Positions 9,918-22,402 of a stretch of DNA of 64,000 bases are shown piece by piece. Positions within the stretch are counted from its first letter, which is position 1. Each line of letters starts with the position of its first letter. This DNA is from Capronia americana (taxonomy: Eukaryota > Ascomycota > Eurotiomycetes > Chaetothyriales > Herpotrichiellaceae), in the NCBI GenBank assembly GCA_016110215.1, contig JADWQD010000025.1, forward strand, positions 124,001-188,000, in the 5' to 3' direction. Position numbers and translations under genes: made by a program. A model generated the notes under the pieces. The model had not been told where the DNA came from, made no database searches, and saw only the letters and a program-made list of their open reading frames with translations.

Positions 9918-11943
9918 TTAGATGAACACTCTAAGCGCCTTCTTCCATCCGGCTCCGCGTCTGTTCTCGGCTGCAAGTTCGAGACTGCCCCGTCTGATAC
10001 CAGTGGTGACATTCATCTCGCTCGTTGGGATGAACAGCCTCCAGTCTCGCGAATAGACCTTCCAGCCAAAGTACAAGGCAATGACGATCGGTGCAGCAAG
10101 GAAGTTCTCGAAGAAGACTTCCGGGTCAGGACTGGAGCCCAGTGGGAACAGAGAGGTGTAGAACGTTGCTATGACGGCGATGGCACATAGGAAGAAGCCG
10201 ATGTAGGAGCCCCAAATGCCGAATGCGGCTTGGTAGGGCAGTTGTTCCTTGGTGAAGCCATGGTAGTACCAGCCATGGCGGAAACCTGCAGCGCCTTGTC
10301 AGCACAGCGTCCACCTGATATGAGTCAACCGCGACACCTACGGATATGTGCGAGATTGATGCTCATCCAGAGGAAGAAGAAACTCAACCCGGAGAGCGAG
10401 AGCAGCCAGGTAAAAATGGTGCCGGACGCATGAGCCTCTCCAATGTACGCGAGGCACCCAAACAGAAGCTGAATGACGATGCACCACAGAGGTCGACCCT
10501 TTTTATCAACGTACATCAGAAATCTCGGACCCATACCTCGCGCAGCGAGGGCTTGCATGGTCCGGGAAGACCCATAAGTGCAGCTGTTCGCAACACTGAT
10601 AACCGAGATGGTGATGACGGCATTGAAGACTGAAGGTAGGCCCTTGACACCGGCATACTTAATGGCCAGCACAAAGGGGGATGCCTTGGTGTTGGCTCCA
10701 CTTGCTCCGAGGAGATCAGGGCTATCGGAGGGGACAATGAGGCCAACGATGAACAGCGAAAGGACGTAAAATGTCGCAATCCGCCAGAAGACCTGCCGCG
10801 TTGCCTTGGGAAGGGAGCGTTGAGGGTCGGCTGCTTCAGCGGCTGCAAGGCCGACCATCTCCGTTCCACCGAATGCGAAGGCTGCTGTGACGAAGACACT
10901 GGCCTGTTTAGATCGAGTATTGCGGTTCTGGGCGGAAGGCATACCTGCAGAAGCCCTTGAATCCATTCTGGAATGCACCTGGATCATGCCAGTAACGAGC
11001 ACCGATATAGCCACGATTGTCAGAGGACACGCCCCCACAGTCAACGACGATGCCGAAGATGATGAAGCCAACACAAGCGGTTATCTTGATCATGGACAGC
11101 GCAAACTCAACTTCGCCATAGCCGAGGACGCCGAAGATTTGGACCAGAATCAGAAAGACCAGGAATATAGTAATCCACACAGAGACATGGATATCGTCCC
11201 GCCAGTATTGGATTGTGATCGAGGCCGCGGTGAGTTCGAAGGGCAAAACGGTCAGCCAGCCAATGGCATAGTCCTAGGCATGATCATCAACACCCAAGCA
11301 TTATACCAAGAAGACGATGCTCTTGAGCCAAAGCTTAAATGACGCGGTTGTAAGGAGTTGAAAATACCTACCCAGCCGACTGCGAAACCGAGGGACGGGT
11401 CGACAAAGCGATACGTGTATGTGAAAAAGCTTCCATTCACCGGGTATAACACTGTCGACGGCTGTCAGCGAACTGGGCATTGGAGCCAGCATGGTCCTCC
11501 CAGACAAAGTCTGCCAAAAGTGGAATTGACTTCTGTGTGAACTCACCAGCCAATTCACCGAGTGCTTGCATTGTGCAGAGCAACATGAAGCCGATGATGA
11601 TGAAGCCAAGAAGAACACTGCCAGGGCCGCCGGTGCGCAAAGCACCACCTGAACCGACAAAAAGGCCAGCTCCGATCGAGCCACCTGTGAACATTTTGTC
11701 AGGAGTAAGTCCCTGAGGGCTTAGTCAGAGGATGGGTATACCAATTGCGATCATCTGCATGTGTCGCGAACGCAGCTTCTGCGCAAGCGGATTGTGTTGT
11801 CGCTCGACCGGATCTGTCTCGTCATCATAGGTGATTTGACCTGCCAGTTTCTGCATCCTCGGATCATTGGCCTTCTCGGGATCGACATCACGTCCTGCGG
11901 TCTCTTCAGTGGTGACAACATCTTTTTCTGTGTGTTCCGCCAT
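9918..11943 (-). CDS. Amino-acid permease (GAP1-like, YAT family)
   Basis: Plasma-membrane amino-acid/H+ symporter of the fungal YAT family. Six exons: 11943-11742, 11684-11547, 11451-11372, 11273-10945, 10898-10342 and 10285-9918, introns 46-98 nt, 557 residues, all phases consistent. Diagnostic motifs in order: RHMQMIAIGGSIGAGLFVGSG (helix 1), PVNGSFFTYTYRFVDPS, FAVGWDYAIGWL, VLPFELTAASITIQYW, VFVTAAFAFGGTEMVGLAAAE (helix 6) and SLSGLSFFFLWMSINLAHIRFR. The last exon reads to a short C-terminal tail ending VFI. The cytosolic N-terminus is acidic and charged, as in Gap1-type permeases. An ATG four codons upstream (11955) is equally possible. Which amino acids are carried cannot be told from sequence. 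Confidence 0.93.
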
Positions 11944-11955
11944 GTCTGCGAACAA

Positions 11956-13352
11956 AGGGGAGCGTGAGGGAGCAGGTTGGAAGGAAGACTGGCAGAAGGT
12001 GGGCAGACTTTAAAGGACAAGTGGAGGTGGGAGGGTTGCAATTCTTGGGACCCAGTCTCGCAGTTCATCATTTCCCAATGGGAAGGAGTGAATACCATGG
12101 TGTGCCAACAGGTCAAGCGGCAGGCGCACAGCATGATGTAGGCTGCCTCCCACCACAACGCGAAGTGACAAGGGCCATGCGCCAAGATGCGATTTGCATT
12201 GGACGTGGTGCGCAGATAGGCTGCTAAAGCCACTGCCAGTGGCGACAGTGACATTGAACACGTACTGGCTACCCATACCACAACGGCTGCCATCGAACAT
12301 TCTGGGACGTCAAGTTCATGAGTTTGGCAATTGGATGCACCAACCGTTACCCCGTATTCCCCGCAAAATGGAAGGCTTTTCATTACGCACGGTTATTGAC
12401 CCCGGAGCCAATGATCGTCCAGGATGTGCCCTAGCGTGCCAAGCTTGAGAAAAGCAAGCCCACCAAGCCCTGGCAAGCATAACTCCTGGTTGCAACCGAC
12501 CAGTTGTTACCCCGATGAAGTCTCTTGGCCTATGCTTAAGTGGTTGATGGACGCAACGATGCGGTCGAGTCCACCTGTTGAGCTCGCGTATTAACAACAC
12601 CCTGAGCATTACACAATTACAAGTTATCGCTCTCAATCCTGCACCATCGTGGACGCGGCGCGGATAATTCCGCTCTTGAAATATTTGGACCTCATTTCCG
12701 CAAGACTGGTTGTATCCTCAGCCCTTAAGTAGCGCCGGCCAGAATAGGAGTCGGAAAGGGACATGACAGATGTCTCTTTGTACTCGTACTTTAGATTGCT
12801 TCTTGAAGTCACCCCTGGCAATGGCAAGTAAGGCCCGCACTCATACATTACCCTCTCCCTGGTACGCCTTCCTTTATTGGTATATTGCCACGAACTCTAC
12901 AGGAAATTGAATACTGAAGCTAACATGTCGCACTCAGAATTTGTGTGTGACTAGTACATGTGGATACCGCACCTGCCACGGGCCAATACGGTATTACTGC
13001 CGCTGCCGCTGCCACTGCCACTGATTGCCATTGCTATTGTATTGTCATCGCTATCGCTACTCCGGACGCCTGTACACACACACTAGCTCACACTCACCTA
13101 AACACCTGCGTACGCGTGCCCCCGCTCTCCCCCAAGACGGCAGTTCGAATCTGTAGATCTGATGTTCAATTTCCTATCCTATTGTATCCGATCCCGACAC
13201 TCCCCACCCTCCACGAACGCACGGGTATGATTTTCTTGCTGGCCGAGACAACGAATTGACATCGCGTGTCAGCGGAGTGGGATATTCCCATACCATCAGA
13301 TCTCTTCGCGGAGCATCCCCTGCATGGCTTGGGTCAAGAACGAACGCTTTGT
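11956..13352. other. Intergenic, 1.4 kb: permease upstream region and GDI 3' flank
   Basis: HGATAR-type GATA-factor sites are present at 12214-12219 (AGATAG) and, reversed, at 12624-12629 (TTATCG), which would fit nitrogen control of the permease. These sites are short and this is an inference. A GCY/CTGCC-rich short repeat lies at about 12998-13045. No gene is recognised. Confidence 0.45.
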
Positions 13353-15032
13353 TCACTCCTCTGCTAGACTCTGCCCCTCCCTCAATCCTTCGACCTTCAA
13401 CTCCTCACCCACAGCTCGTCTATACAGATCCCGCACGTTCTCCGTGACCGTCTCAAAGTGGCTACTTGCGTCGAACGAATTGGAAATGAAGATCTGATCG
13501 TTCAAGCCCGACTCGAGAGGCTGGTACAACGGGATCGGGGGACCCATGAATTTCTCTTCAATCCTGCCCAGTCTTTCGAGGCCGGGTTGGAGTTCGAGGT
13601 GGTGGTTGGCGGATGTTTCGGCAATGGTGCTGACAATGGCGATATAGTAGCCCTTGGGGCAGACGTTGTGGGCGGAGGACACCATGGCAATGTAGATGTC
13701 GTGTTTACGGCCGACTTGGGATTGTGGGATGATGAGCTGGAGGGAGTCGGAATCGCCTGTCTTGTCCAGCGGGTGGGTCAAGATGCAGATTGCCTTCAAG
13801 AGGTGGCCTACCACCTGCACCTTGCCCGGGAAGTAAGATGGGTCACCGAGAATCATCTTCGTCTTCGTGGTGAACTTCATTCCCTCTTCGCTTTCGTCCC
13901 CGCGGTCGCGCATCGTGGCCTTAATGCCCGAGATTTTAGAGCCGTCGTAGAGAAACTCGTCGACCGAGGTGTTGAGCATGTACGTTCCTCCGTAAATAGC
14001 AGAGAGACGAGCAAAGCCCTGGGGAAGTTCTCCGAGTCCGTACAGTGGGTAGATGTAGGGGGATTTGCCATAGCGTGCCATCGAGTTGGCGTACAGTCGG
14101 ATGCGCTCGACAGTCTCTTTGGCTTGGCCAGGGGCATTGATGTAGTCATCGGTTGAGTACAGGGCCATCGAGTGTCCTATAAAGTCTCGGGTTGAGGCTT
14201 CCAGACCAAATTTGTCGTAGACCTCTTTCATGGTGCATTGGTTGAGGTTCAACCCTGTAAGCGTTAGCCCTATCCCATGTGTATTGCTTCATCTCGGTTC
14301 CCCACCATTGTGCGTTGCCGGGTTGCTTTCTTCGAAGGCACCCACCCATTCTAGGAATTTCTTTGCTCTCCTCTTCTCGAACAGACCCATCAAGGGCGAG
14401 CTCAGTGCTTCAGCTGCGGTGGAGGGAACTTTGGCGACGGTGGCCCGAGGGCCCGAGCCTTGCTGTACGAAGCTGCCTGCAATCTGCTTGAACTCGAGGT
14501 ATCGTGTGACATCGGTCGAGACGAGGATATTGGTGAGTTCTCCATTAGCCATCAGAAGCTTGGGAACGAGGTCGATGTTCCAGTCGTTGACGCGCCCGTA
14601 CTTCTTCCAGGGCTCTTCGCCTTTATTGTAGTTGCCATATTTCTTGAACAGCTGCAGGGCCAATGTCAGACGAAGCAATGCTCTTGAAAGGACACCATGC
14701 TTACAGCCTCAATGTTTACGGATGCAGCTTCTCTGCATGGTGCAGTCAGTCCTTGTCTCTTGGTCAGGAGGGGTTTGCGATCCGTACCCGCCGTAGTGGT
14801 CATTGCGGTCGATGTGGAGGACCTTCTTGCCCTTGACGGAGAGCACGCTGCGGGGGTGTCAGTGAGATAGATGCACACCGGAGACACGGGCGAGACCTAC
14901 CCAGAGAGCACACATTCCGTCAAGCCTGCAGGTCGAGTGTCAGTCAACGCTGATGGTGGGGTAAAGTGGCTAGCTGAAGGGCATACCTGTGCCTAGGACG
15001 ATAACATCGTACTCTGGGGCGATCTCCTCCAT
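13353..15032 (-). CDS. GDI1: Rab GDP-dissociation inhibitor (GDI1)
   Basis: Secretory-pathway Rab GDI, which extracts GDP-bound prenylated Rab/Ypt GTPases from membranes. Six exons: 15032-14987, 14925-14901 (25 nt), 14847-14788, 14732-14705 (28 nt), 14651-14306 and 14254-13353, giving 468 residues with exact phase agreement. The start is EEIAPEYDVIVLGTGLTEC, the dinucleotide-fold motif of the GDI/CHM superfamily, followed by LSVKGKKVLHIDRNDHYGG and EAASVN. Further family blocks are YGRVNDWNIDLVPKLLMANG, YLEFKQIAGSFV, NLNQCTMKEVYDKFGL and YIYPLYGLGELPQGFARLSA. The C-terminal third has FISNSFDASSHFETV. Two micro-exons near the start make automated models prone to error here. Confidence 0.96.
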
Positions 15033-16439
15033 CGTCAAAGGCAGGAACGAATGTCAATCGGAGGAATATCAGAAGATAGCAGAAATATAGCGAGGCGAGC
15101 AGGGAGTCAATGGTCGGTGAACATTGTTGTCGCGCTATGCCACCACAGGCATCGCAGCGCAGCGAATGAGGTCATCCTGCCAAGACTGGCTCTAGACATT
15201 CTCGCATCTTTCACTTTAGACTTCAGCCTGGCTTCCACTCGCCTCACATCACCTCCGTGTACCAACAGAACTCTATGAGTCGCCCACAATCGCGAGCTCA
15301 TGGCAGCTTCATTTCTTGATCTGCCTAAGGTGGGTTGCTATAGTGCTGTTGCATGAACAGCGTAAGGAATTTATGCCTAGAGTATCGACTCGCTGTTGTT
15401 CGATGACCGCGGCACCGGGACAATATTGTACGCAAGAGGCTGCCACAACCGATGCTAATGCTGGAAAAGATCTGATATGCCCAGAAATGCGTGTTTCGTA
15501 CTGACCACATCTACACGAGAGGAGAGTGATGGTGGACGTGGACATTGCGCACAGTATGAGCGCGAGTTATTGACCCCCAGAAAGTGGGCACAATCAACTC
15601 CGTCTCCATTGCTGGCGTCGACACCCAGTGAAGGTACAGAAATCCCAGAAAGTGGCAATATGACAAAGGTAGCCATCCGAAGAGCATCGGAAGATCAGTA
15701 CGTTGGTGCCAATGAAGGGACACTGGATCGTTTGCCTGATCTGAGCACGTGGCTTTGGCTTATGGTCATCTTGAGATCTCGAAATCGCAGCTTTCAGACT
15801 TCTCGAATTCCAGTTATCGTTTGGAGGGATGATTGGACAATCAATAACTCGCTTGATCATACTTTTCCTACCTCGAGGTGGGAACTTGCTGCGAAAGAAA
15901 GACGACTGCATCCGACATTTACAGCAACTTTCGTGGTGCAAGTCTGTGGTCTGCAACTTGAATGGATTTCTCTACAATCCGACTGGGAACAATAGTCTAG
16001 TACGTGGGTACTCATGGTTCGGTTGTATGCATCCATTCATTCACCTCTAGAGACGTGAATGTAGTGGCATCGCCCTCGGAGGGAAACAAGGCTGTATTAA
16101 GGACCTTATCCTGTCGACAGGCCACGCGCTTCACACAGCCTGCGGCTCGGTCGTGCTCGGACATGTTGCCGTAAGGCTACCGGCAAGGATGACGAGAATG
16201 ATTGTTTCTACACATGGTGGGTGCTCCAAGAGTGGGAAGGTAGAAGGACACGGAGGTGCGGCATAGACGAGATAGAAGGCAGTCCGCGTTTGGTCTGCAT
16301 TGGGCATTGAACATGCCGAGATACATGAGGAGGCGTTCGTTCTTAAGCCCCAAACTTGAATTTCTTGTCTATCGAAGGCTGGTATCTGCCGTCATTCATG
16401 GTCATTGTTGAGTTTCTTTTGAGCACGCTGTCGTCGTAT
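15033..16439. other. Intergenic, 1.4 kb
   Basis: Upstream region of GDI1 and 3' flank of the decarboxylase gene. A plus-strand 172-codon open frame (15477-15995) has no recognisable domain or splice context and is not called. Nothing else is seen. Confidence 0.5.
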
Positions 16440-18462
16440 TCATACTTCGCCTGTAGCTGCGGTCTGTTGCGCGGCTGCTCGCTTCATTTTCTCTCTCGTC
16501 ACCGAGATCTGCTCGCTAAGTCTCCATGGGTAGTCAAAGGTGTCCATGACGATTTCACACAGCTGCAAAAGAGATGTTTAGTACCAGCCAGTCCAGCGGA
16601 TGACATAAAGCTGCGAAACGTACTTGATAATTGTCCCCACTGGCGAACTCCTCGTCGTTCAAGACAGCCTCCAACTCCTCCACAGTCTTTGTGGCTCGAC
16701 TCTTTGTCTTGATGCCCAGATCTTGCCTGGCACCGAAGAATTCCAGCATCTTCTGGTAGTCCCACATCGTGCTCACGTCGTTGTATCCCTGCTCCGGTCC
16801 GTGGATGGCTCTCTCAATAGCATAACCGTTGTTGTTGATGACGAATATGATGGGCTTGAGGCCATAGCGAATGTATGAACCGATCTCCTGCACTGTCATC
16901 TGGAGGCTGCCTTCGCCGACGATCAGGACAACTCTTCCAGTATGATTGATCTCCTTGGCTGCAATCAATGCTCCAAAGCAGGCGCCAACCGTAAAGCCGA
17001 TAGACGACCAGAAAGTCTGCGTGATGTATTTGACGTTGGGAGGGAAGGTTGCATCCGGCATACCGAATTGTGCCGTACCGGATTCCACCAGCAGGATATC
17101 ATTCTCTCGGAGGAAGTGACCGATTCTCTGCCAAACATATGCTTGCTTGATCTGTCCGGACTTCTGATCGAGAAGCAGAGGTACATCTACTCGGGGCGCT
17201 TTCTGCGGTCTTGGGAGTTTGTATTTCTGCGGTTCAGCTTCCAAGGCTGCGACCAGCTTTTTCAGGATGGGCAGAAAATGAACGCCGTCGAAGGTTTGAT
17301 CCTGTACTTTGCAGAAGTCATGTCCAAGCCAGACGAGGTGCTCATCTTTGATTTCTCTCGTGAAACCTCCCGTGTTTGAGTCCGATGGAAGAGGGCCGAT
17401 GTTGAGCACGAGATCTGAGGCTTCAATGCTGTCGGCAACTCCTGGGAACGATACTGCGAGGATTTAGTCCAGGTGTCAGCGAGTGACCCGCGATTCACGT
17501 ACCTTTTCCATTGTAAAGACCGTTGTAATAAGGTTTCGTCTCGTCAATCACTCCCTTGGACAGAGGCGTCGAGTAAGACGGGAAGTGTGTCAGCTCGGCC
17601 AGCTTCCTGATCAACTCCCGTCCGCCGTGCCGCACTCCGATGACGTCGGCTAATATGGCGGGGCTGTCAGCCTTCTCAACCAACGAGAGGATGCTGCTGA
17701 CAATATTATCTTCAGTCTTGCTGTCTTTGTTGTGCACGCTCGTGTCTAGTGGCGTCTCGAGTCGTTTTGCGTCGAGCGGGACCGATACAGCATCGACGGG
17801 GACATAGATGTAGACCGGAAGTCGACTTCGTAGGCATGCGACGATGGCCCTGTCAATTTCCTCCGCCATTGTCTTGTCTTCCATCAGGTAAGCATGGGTT
17901 TCTCGGATCGGTTCGGCCATCTGGATATAGATCGAGTGATCCATGTTGGCTTTCATGGTGTGGTGGAGCATTGCTCGAGCTTTCTGCAATGGTCTTGCAG
18001 GCATGCCGACAACATGGATCATACCCGCGTGCTCTGCGTAGCTGGCCCGCTCGAAGGCTGAGATCAGCAATTTGCTCAATGGTGGGGCAGACATCATCAG
18101 AAGTAATGGTTGAGGGATTGTACGTACGCGCCAGCAACACCATTCATAGCCGACAACTCGCCAACGGCATAAGTTGTCACGAGCACGGCTGGAGAGCCTT
18201 TGATCCTCGTGTAGCCATCAGCAGCATACGCGCCGTTGAGTTCATTGCAGCAGCCGATCCACTTCAATCCCGATACGTTGTAGATTTCATCTAAAAGAGT
18301 AACTGAAAAGGTGTGTTAGTCACCTCTGGTGCGTGCGATGGAGATGTCAAGCGGGACTCACGATTGAAATCTCCGGGGACTCCCAGAATATGTTGCGTTC
18401 CAAGCTGTTTGATCCTCTGGAAGAGGTACTGTCCCATGCATATTGTCGATGGCGAGGTCATG
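16440..18462 (-). CDS. Pyruvate-decarboxylase-like TPP enzyme, apparent frameshift in exon 1
   Basis: Thiamine-diphosphate 2-keto-acid decarboxylase (pyruvate, indolepyruvate or phenylpyruvate type). Five exons: 18462-18362, 18302-18128, 18041-17503, 17453-16624 and 16562-16440, about 588 residues. Conserved: VPGDFN (catalytic Asp), [13 protein letters not shown] (cofactor Glu), MLHHT (His-His pair), GEGSLQ plus INNNGYAIE (TPP/Mg motif; the first Asp of GDG is Glu, as in some fungal homologues). Exon 1 is one base too long: the frame from the ATG reads MGQYLF, but [18 protein letters not shown] lies in another frame. The switch falls at a CCC run near 18418-18420, where family alignment expects CC. 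So it is a frameshifted allele or pseudogene, or a one-base sequence error. No upstream ATG opens the second frame. All other exons are intact. Confidence 0.85.
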
Positions 18463-19221
18463 GTGAACTCAGTGAGGTCAAGTTCACTTCAGACTGAGGA
18501 TATGTATTGCAGACTGAGAGGAGATAGAGAGATCGACAGCTGCTGACAGCCTTGTCAACTAGATATATGAAAGTTAGTTTCTTTCTTCGAAGCCTGACGG
18601 CGTAAGGACCCGATAAGCAGAGGGAGAGCACCTGGTAACAAGGGGGGGTCTGCTGGGGAAAACGACCGAGGCTGCGCGGGGAACGCGTCGCTTACTCGCT
18701 TATCCGCTTATTCGCGGATCTGGCTATTTTGCGGTCTAGCAGTGATCTGGGGTCACTTACCGTCTACAAGCGTGACAAGATGGATGTGAGGGATTCAGAA
18801 ATTCGGCAGTCACCCCCACACGTACACTTGGTGATTTGCCCAGGTTCTTCGTCGTAACGGAGAATCGACCTCGGCGGCGTGATTAGAAAACAATAGATAT
18901 CCTGAACGGGATATGGGCTTGATGTGTCATTCAGTACGAGACGGAAAGACTGTGACATCTCACGGGTGCTCAGGGGGCTTTTCACTCGCACAAGGTGCCA
19001 TATCGGCATAGGCCCTTCGTGTTCGTTTGCGAGCGAATCATGAAACAAAATGCGGTAATGTCATGGTAAGACTACATAAAGTGAAACACTTTTTTCCCAG
19101 CCGAGTTCGACCGTCTCCTGCGAGTGCAGAACGAGGATATGTACATCCCAGGTTATCACCGGACCTTTCTTTTAGTCTCCCATCGCGGCGGATTGCGGGC
19201 TACCACAGCTAGTAGGTCTTC
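18463..19221. other. Intergenic, 0.76 kb
   Basis: Upstream region of the decarboxylase gene and 3' flank of the SDR gene. It contains CT-rich leader sequence directly before the decarboxylase ATG. A 94-codon minus frame at 18764-19048 shows no recognisable domain and is not called. Confidence 0.5.
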
Positions 19222-20214
19222 TCACGGGAATGCAATGCCGCCATCGACGTGGATGACTTGTCCGGAGATGTATGATGCCCCGGGACTTGCGATGAACAGG
19301 ACAGTCTCAGCAACCTCGGTCGCTTTTCCCTCCCTCTTGATGTGCTGGTTGTTCCTCAGTCTTGTTGCAATGGGCGACCCCTCCATGGACAGATCCGTGG
19401 CTATGGGCCCAGGGGATACCACGTTGGCGGTGATGCCCTTTGGTCCGAGTTCTTCCGCAATGGCAACTGTCATTGAGGTCAACGCTCCTTTGGATGAACC
19501 TATGTCACCATTAGCCTCGAGGAACAGGGAATGGCGACCACGTCGACTTTGCTATATTTTCAACTTACTGTACACTGGCAACATCCATGAGCCGAGGCGG
19601 GAGATCTATATTTCCGTGAAGTTAGCATCTTTCTAGGGACGAGTCGGGATAAATGGGTCTGGTGGCTGGCGTTGGCCACGACGTGAACTGGATGGGGGCA
19701 GGGGGACTTGCAATGCTTCCGATATTGATGACACGTCCGCCTTCCTTCATGTACGGGAGAGCTGCCTGGATGAGGACGAATGGACCTCGAACATTGATTC
19801 GGAAGGTCGTGTCCCACTCATCGAATCCGACGGATTTGATTCCTTCGACATTGGGCGCAGCGTACCCGGCGTTGTTGACGATGATATCGATGGTGTCGGT
19901 GTTGAAGGACTTCAGGGCGGCGTCGACGAGCGTTTTGCCGAAGTCGGCGCTCGAGGCATCGGCTTTGACGGCCACCGCTTGAACTCCAAGACCCTTGATC
20001 TTACTGACGACTTCCTCTGCAGGTCCGGCAGAGCTGTTGTAATGGATCAACACCTGCAATCCAGCGGTTAGTCACTGTTGAGGTTGGAGAGCGTTTCTCG
20101 CCGTACGTTGGCACCTTGCCCAGCCAGAGCAATGGCGGACGCCGCTCCTATGCCATTTGGCTTTCCCGCGCCAGTGACAATGGCCGTCTTGCCCTTGAGA
20201 TACTGTTGAGCCAT
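19222..20214 (-). CDS. Short-chain dehydrogenase/reductase (classical SDR)
   Basis: NAD(P)-dependent oxidoreductase of the classical SDR family, 254 residues in four exons: 20214-20107, 20053-19712, 19605-19569 (37 nt) and 19499-19222. Rossmann motif TGAGKPNGIGAAS near residue 15, then NNAGYA and GRVINIGSI. The catalytic Tyr-x-x-x-Lys (YSSSKGALTSM) is created by joining exons 3 and 4. PGPIATDL and the C-terminal HVDGG follow. Intron 2 (19711-19606) appears to start with GC (GCAAGT) instead of GT. With that donor the phases close exactly and the 37-nt exon 3 supplies SRLGSWMLPVY before the catalytic site. Retaining the intron would stop the protein early. It sits head to head with the NmrA-like gene. 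Confidence 0.92.
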
Positions 20215-21070
20215 GGTGTCCGGAAAAGATTAAAGTATGGATGAAAGACACACGGTTCGTTGGTCGAGAATGCGATTATGGTGGAAGTGATGAGAAGGTG
20301 TCGTCTGGTCGGCACTGGATCGTCCCTCCGTTTTATTTGAGGCCAAGGTCCCTTGCATGGCCAAGGACGTTATTGCGGTAGAACCCATATTACCCTATGA
20401 CACATGCCAGGACTCGTCGCGCGACAAGGTCTTCCTCAGCGTCTGGCAGGCGGCGCCATTCTGGACTCCGCGGACGTGCCTTTGCAATCAATTCGTGACT
20501 CGCCGTTAAGCTCTGCTGACTGACATTGCAGGCGTGGATGGACCTTGAGAAAGGGTCCCGCCCACAGCAAGTCGCCGAACAGCCCAGAGCAGCGCGTTGG
20601 AGCTCCATGATCAGGGTTTCCAATGCGACAATTAGACAGCAACCGCTCAGTCCGTCGCTGCTATTGGTTCGCCCGCTCGGCGAGCCATAGTCGCCACCGG
20701 CGAAAAGCTGCTTAGCTAACGGCCCACTTGCAAGAGACGATACTTCGAAACGATGATACACTCTTCTTCGATGACATGCGCATCATCAATAGTACATCGG
20801 AGGACTCTCTCCGGCCGGCCACCGCTCTGAGATCATGGCAGTCGACCAGTATTCCACGAGGCAGCACCGGGCACAGAACATGCTTATAAACGGGCATCAA
20901 CACAACAGGTCTGCTTCCATTCACGATAAAAGCGATCACACTGCACAGGTCTTCAGATCTCTGCATCAACAACACGCTTCACGTCAACAACCAGCTTCCA
21001 GCTTCAGACTACCATCGCCCAATAATATCGGCCTGTAACCACTTCAGCGTTGATACCAAGCGATTTCAGG
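20215..21070. promoter_or_regulatory. Divergent promoter region between SDR and NmrA-like genes
   Basis: 856 bases between two divergent ATGs. A reverse CCAAT box (ATTGG) lies at 20663-20667. No convincing coding sequence was found, and the 123-codon minus frame at 20390-20761 has no recognisable motifs. Confidence 0.5.
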
Positions 21071-22402
21071 ATGCCTTCAGTACTCCTCTTCGGCGCGACT
21101 GGGCTCATTGGCTGTGAGTGATTCATGCCCTCAAGCTCTAGTATCAGGTGCTGACCGTCTGGAGCCCGCCTCGCGCTTGCCATCAAGAATACATACCCCA
21201 ATTGGCCCCTGACGGTGTTTGTGCGCAACACCAATGTCGACGAGTGGTTCAAGTCGGTCGCCAAAGCAGACGATATCGTGCATGGCTCGATTTCCGATAC
21301 GGAGCTTGTCCGTTCACTGAGTAAGAAGCATGATATAGTCATCAACGCCATCACGTCGTTTGATGGTGGCTTTATCTCCAATGTCATCTCCGGGATGGAA
21401 GAGAGACCCCAGGACTCCAAGGGGACCCTGATCCATGTGTCGGGGACCGGAAATTTCATAGACTACGGCAAAACAGGCAACTTCAACGCTGCCAGTAAAG
21501 TCTGGAATGTGAGTATGGCTGGCAGTGATTCAGGGTGCGCATATTGACTGAATCAGGATGACAAAGAAGAAGATATCCGTCAAATCACAGGCACCATGTT
21601 CAATGGGGCTACAGATGTTCCGTAGGAGCCTCCAATCCCTGTCGTCAGGGTGTCCCCCGTGCTGACATGCAGGCAGTGTCCTCGAGGCAGGAGAAGGTGG
21701 CAAGATCATCACTTACATTGTGTGCTTTGCAATGGTAAGCTGCCCTTGCTCTCAAAACCCTTTATCCTGTCGACCGCGAATCTCCCCAGCTAGGACGCCT
21801 GATATGATTACGCCGTTCTCTGAGACCACTTTTTTTCGCGGCTTCTACGTAGCACAAGCGTGGTGTTGACGTTTTGCAGACATATGGACCCAACATCGGT
21901 CCCGTTCCGAACCTTGGTGTTGCATACAATATCCTCACATCCAATGCGAAACAGCAGGGTTACGCGCCCTACGTCGGTGACGGGACAGCCGTGGCCAGCA
22001 CAGTCCATGTGAGTTCTTTACCAAGCAGACACTGTTGTGTCACGACGGGACGAAGCTAATCGCTGCCGGTAGGTTGCCGATGCGGTCCCGTTTCTCACGA
22101 AAATTGTGGGCATAGCTGGAACCGAGAAACCAACAGGCAGCGCGTATTCCAGATACTACATCCTTCACGGCGAACGGGTTACTTGGAAGGACATGAGCAC
22201 TGCCTTGGCGAAAGTGTTGCATGGAAAGGGCGCCTTATCCTCACCAGAGCCCAAAAGTGTGCCGTCTGCAGAGGCCGGGGCGGGAGAAATAGGGGCACTG
22301 ATAGCATCGAACATGCTTGTCCAGGGTGATCGTGCCGCTAGACTGGGTTTCAAGGCCACGCACCCGTCGATCCTAGTCCAGATGCAGGAGGACCTGGCGT
22401 AG
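21071..22402 (+). CDS. NmrA-like / atypical SDR NAD(P)-binding protein
   Basis: Atypical short-chain dehydrogenase of the NAD(P)-binding, NmrA/epimerase-like group, 322 residues. Six exons: 21071-21113, 21165-21508, 21557-21621, 21677-21734, 21880-22008 and 22073-22402; phases agree throughout. The protein opens with SVLLFGATGLIG, the Gly-rich Rossmann loop at residues 8-14. Later come VFVRNTNVDEW, HDIVINAITSFDG, LIHVSGTGNFIDYG and TYGPNIGPVPNLG, the substrate-domain region in related proteins. No clear Tyr-x-x-x-Lys is visible, so it may be a redox sensor or a non-classical reductase. It is divergent from the SDR and upstream of the Zn2Cys6 regulator on the same strand, suggesting a shared local function. 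Confidence 0.88.

Noticed and set aside
15477..15995. Plus-strand 172-codon frame
   Set aside because: No domain, no supporting splice sites, and composition like the surrounding spacer.
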